Assembly (NCBI RefSeq): GCF_003254115.1
Contig: NZ_QKZV01000010.1
Coordinates: 17,141 to 81,140 of the forward strand
Reading direction: 5' to 3'
DNA: 64,000 nucleotides
DNA from: Hydrotalea sandarakina
GTDB taxonomy: Bacteria > Bacteroidota > Bacteroidia > Chitinophagales > Chitinophagaceae
Shown here: one piece after another, positions 62,270 through 64,000 of the stretch
Layout of the letters: each line of letters starts with the position of its first letter
How positions within the stretch are numbered: position 1 is the stretch's first letter
Made by a program: the position numbers and the translations under genes
The notes under the pieces: model-generated
What the model was told of the DNA's origin: nothing
The model's input: the letters and a program-made list of their open reading frames with translations, nothing else
The model's database searches: none

Positions 62270-63344
62270 TAAAATAAAAATTATTTTTGCAGCGCAGTTT
62301 TCTGATCCAATAAATGGAATGATCTTAATTAATAGATTATTTTTCCATCATATTGCAAGCACAAACTCTTATGAAATAATTAAATTTGATTTGGGAAATG
62401 GAAGCCCTGCCAGTATTAAAAAATTGGTCCTTCGTTTAAAACCAATTTTTAAGCTTTGTTATTATTTAGTTTCTAATTACAAAAGAAAAAACTGTACAAT
62501 TTTTTACTTATCTGTTTCACATGCTGCTGGAATGTATTTTGAATTCATTCCATGGGTTATTTCAAGTAAGTTTGTCAATTTAAGAATAATGCACCATCAT
62601 ACATATAAATATATTAATAAAAAATCATGCCTGATGCAGGTAATGCAAAAAAATAAAAATACTAAAAATATTTTCTTGTGCGAACACCAACAAATACATT
62701 TTAATAATTTGTATAAAAAATCTAATTCTTATTTGAACGATTATATTCTTTCAAATTTTTTTTATTTTCAATTTTTGAATAAAAATTCTCTTAGCCATCA
62801 TTTAAAGCCTTGCGGACCTCAAATTCAGATTGGTTTTTTGTCAAATCTTCAAATCGAAAAAGGTATTTTTGAGTTGTTTGAAATTGTACGAATTTTCAAA
62901 AATGATACTCGAGTCAATTTTAGTATTGTTGGGCCTGTTCATGATAAAAAGATTTTTAAATTGCTTAAAGAATTTGATGGTTATAGTAATTTTTCTTACT
63001 CCGGTCCATTATATGGCCACGATAAATCTAAATGGTTTGAAAAGATTGATATTTTCTTATTTCCATCGCATTTTGATTCATTCCCTTTGGTGCTAATGGA
63101 AGCTATGTTTTATGGTTCAATTGCATTATCTACAAATGTTGGTTGTATTCCAAATCTAAATCTTCAAGAGTTTATATTTAATAAAGAAAATTATGTAGAA
63201 TCCGTAATTAATTTCATTAATTCATTTTTGGTTTCTAATGAATTTAGAGATTTGGCAAAATCAAAGAATCGAAATTACTTTAATGAAATCTTTAATAATT
63301 CATTAAACATAGATTCTGATATTATTGAGATATTTAAAATTTAA
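62256..63344 (+). CDS. GT-B glycosyltransferase (family 4-like)
   Basis: 362 residues from a TTG start at 62256 (KVDNKIKIIFAAQFSDPINGM); the first ATG lies at 62319 and would remove the first beta strand. C-terminal GT-B motifs: QIGFLSNLQIEKGIFELFEIVRIF, FSIVGPVHDKK, FSYSGPLYGHDKSKWFEKIDIFLFPSHFDSFPLVLMEAMFYG, with the donor-site D-S-F-P-L-V-L-M-E replacing the usual EGFxxxxxE. Adds a sugar to the repeat unit. Very AT-rich. Confidence 0.85.
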   Translation: MKVDNKIKIIFAAQFSDPINGMILINRLFFHHIASTNSYEIIKFDLGNGSPASIKKLVLRLKPIFKLCYYLVSNYKRKNCTIFYLSVSHAAGMYFEFIPWVISSKFVNLRIMHHHTYKYINKKSCLMQVMQKNKNTKNIFLCEHQQIHFNNLYKKSNSYLNDYILSNFFYFQFLNKNSLSHHLKPCGPQIQIGFLSNLQIEKGIFELFEIVRIFKNDTRVNFSIVGPVHDKKIFKLLKEFDGYSNFSYSGPLYGHDKSKWFEKIDIFLFPSHFDSFPLVLMEAMFYGSIALSTNVGCIPNLNLQEFIFNKENYVESVINFINSFLVSNEFRDLAKSKNRNYFNEIFNNSLNIDSDIIEIFKI

Positions 63345-63495
63345 TTTTTTATATAAAAAAATAATTTTGGGTTTTGTTGTTTGACTTATAATGGAATGAA
63401 ATATTTATCCAATTTTATTTGTAAGCCTCCCCAAATGTTGACTGTTTGAAGTTAAAGTTGATAAAAAAGGTAGTTAACTTTAAATTTTGAAACAG

Positions 63496-63762
63496 ATGAA
63501 AAAAGGAAGATTTACCGAAACGCAGATAGTATCTGCTATTAGAAAACAGGAATCAGGGTTTGCTGTTAAAGACATTGCCCGGGAAATGGGTATAAGTGAA
63601 GCGACATTTTACAACTGGAAAGCGAAGTATGGCGGCATGGAGGTAAGTGAGGTTGTAAAGATGAAGCAGATGGAAGCAGAGCTCAGTGAGTACAAAAAGA
63701 TTGTAGCAGAACTGAGTCTTGAGAATCGAGATATGAAAAACCTGATTGCAAAAAAGTTTTAA
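63496..63762 (+). CDS. IS3-family transposase OrfA
   Basis: 88 residues from the ATG at 63496 (MKKGRFTETQIVSAIRKQES); a TTG nine bases upstream is less likely. HTH region GFAVKDIAREMGISEATFYNWKAKYGG followed by a leucine-zipper-like coiled coil (MKQMEAELSEYKKIVAELSLENRDMKNLI). Ends at a TAA directly after the A6G slippery site, as in other IS3 elements with OrfAB fusion by -1 frameshifting. Confidence 0.88.
   Translation: MKKGRFTETQIVSAIRKQESGFAVKDIAREMGISEATFYNWKAKYGGMEVSEVVKMKQMEAELSEYKKIVAELSLENRDMKNLIAKKF
63750..63756 (+). promoter_or_regulatory. Programmed -1 frameshift slippery heptamer (A AAA AAG)
   Basis: AAAAAAG at the very end of orfA in the frame A-AAA-AAG. Slipping back one base at this point joins orfA to the -1 frame that reads VLTPEAKREAVHHLLEEEQ, the start of orfB. 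Confidence 0.75.
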
Positions 63763-64000
63763 CGCCTGAAGCGAAACGGGAAGCTGTTCATCATTTGCTA
63801 GAAGAAGAACAGTTAAGTAACGGTAAGGCGTGTGAGCTGATAGGTATATCCCGCAGCACCTACCAGTATCAATCAAAGCCCAAGGACGATGGAGCAATTC
63901 AGGATGCACTGATGGCACTTACTACAAAGCATGTTGCCATTGGGTTTTAGCAATGTTGTTATCGTCTTTGGAATAAAGGACACAAGTGGAATCATAAAAG
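63756..64000 (+). pseudogene. IS3-family transposase OrfB, N-terminal part with an internal amber codon
   Basis: In the -1 frame relative to orfA: VLTPEAKREAVHHLLEEEQL, SNGKACELIGISRSTYQYQS, then LMALTTKHVAIGF, a TAG at 63948-63950, and QCCYRLWNKGHKWNHK in the same frame after the stop. In related transposases the phrase is typically GFWQ..YRLR..G..WNHKR, so the TAG appears to replace a conserved Trp codon (TGG to TAG). The catalytic DDE domain lies beyond the window. The copy is probably inactive. Confidence 0.75.

Larger units (their letters stand above)
63436..64000 (+). mobile_element. IS3-family insertion sequence, left part (continues past the window edge)
   Basis: Contains orfA, a programmed-frameshift signal and the start of orfB. 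The left boundary is only approximate: the sequence TGTTGACTGTTTGAAG at 63436 is a possible terminal repeat beginning with the TG usual for IS3 ends, but the right end lies outside the window so the inverted repeats cannot be confirmed. A short inverted repeat AAGTTAA/TTAACTT (63449-63455 and 63474-63480) precedes orfA. Confidence 0.7.

Overview
The window is chromosomal DNA from a low-GC member of the Bacteroidota, most likely the Chitinophagaceae or a close relative. This placement is inferred from gene content: a SusC/SusD pair, 30S protein THX, DUF4286, DUF2805/TIGR03643, MacB-type exporters with large FtsX permeases, M13 lipoprotein peptidase, TypA, and promoters of the TTTG / TAnnTTTG type. 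Ribosome binding sites are weak or absent, as is usual in the phylum. No tRNA, rRNA or CRISPR array was seen.

Layout. 1-6.99 kb: the N-terminal part of an outer-membrane TonB-type receptor (minus strand, cut by the window edge), a PepSY-like protein, a lipoprotein, NADP isocitrate dehydrogenase, a tight cluster of small unknown genes (two of them paralogues) ending in a DUF6671-like protein, then Sua5/TsaC. 6.99-8.84 kb (minus): a translationally coupled operon of flavin reductase, DUF2805 protein and a photolyase/cryptochrome-like protein whose domain order looks circularly permuted. 9.2-13.3 kb: a soluble eight-PAS/GAF histidine kinase. 13.4-16.8 kb (minus): an NtrC-type activator, its histidine kinase and a catalytically atypical SDR protein in one overlapping operon. 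17.0-23.0 kb (plus): a divergent adaptor / ABC ATPase / FtsX-MacB permease / TolC exporter, with a tandem operator in the shared intergenic region. 23.2-28.5 kb: a small secreted protein plus SusC and SusD. 28.6-35.96 kb: an OmpR-type two-component pair followed by TolC / adaptor / RND pump. 36.0-45.2 kb: housekeeping and metabolic genes (typA, SUMF1-like, HGSNAT-like acyltransferase, M13 peptidase, THX, HU, DUF4286, exonuclease III, an outer-membrane-like protein). 45.4-51.2 kb: LOG-family protein, AsmA-like protein and a Tat-exported Gfo/Idh/MocA oxidoreductase.

51.2-53.0 kb is an accessory island of palindromic repeats, partly arranged as 128-bp tandem units, enclosing a hicBA-type toxin-antitoxin module. 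It is followed by 21-nt tandem repeats and a second palindrome family that recurs at 2.1 kb. 53.0-63.4 kb is a cell-surface polysaccharide locus: SLBB export protein, Wzz-like protein, an MNT/HEPN toxin-antitoxin pair, Wzx-like flippase, UDP-galactopyranose mutase, GT2, a Wzy-like polymerase and a GT-B glycosyltransferase. The glf/GT2 pair suggests a galactofuranose-containing glycan. The last genes are visibly much more AT-rich than the rest and the locus runs into an IS3-family element whose orfB carries a nonsense codon.

The window has three main themes: envelope transport (two regulated efflux operons plus SusCD), light/flavin chemistry (the permuted photolyase operon), and repeat- and toxin-antitoxin-rich surface-polysaccharide variation. 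All functions are assigned from recognised sequence motifs by eye; no database search was run.
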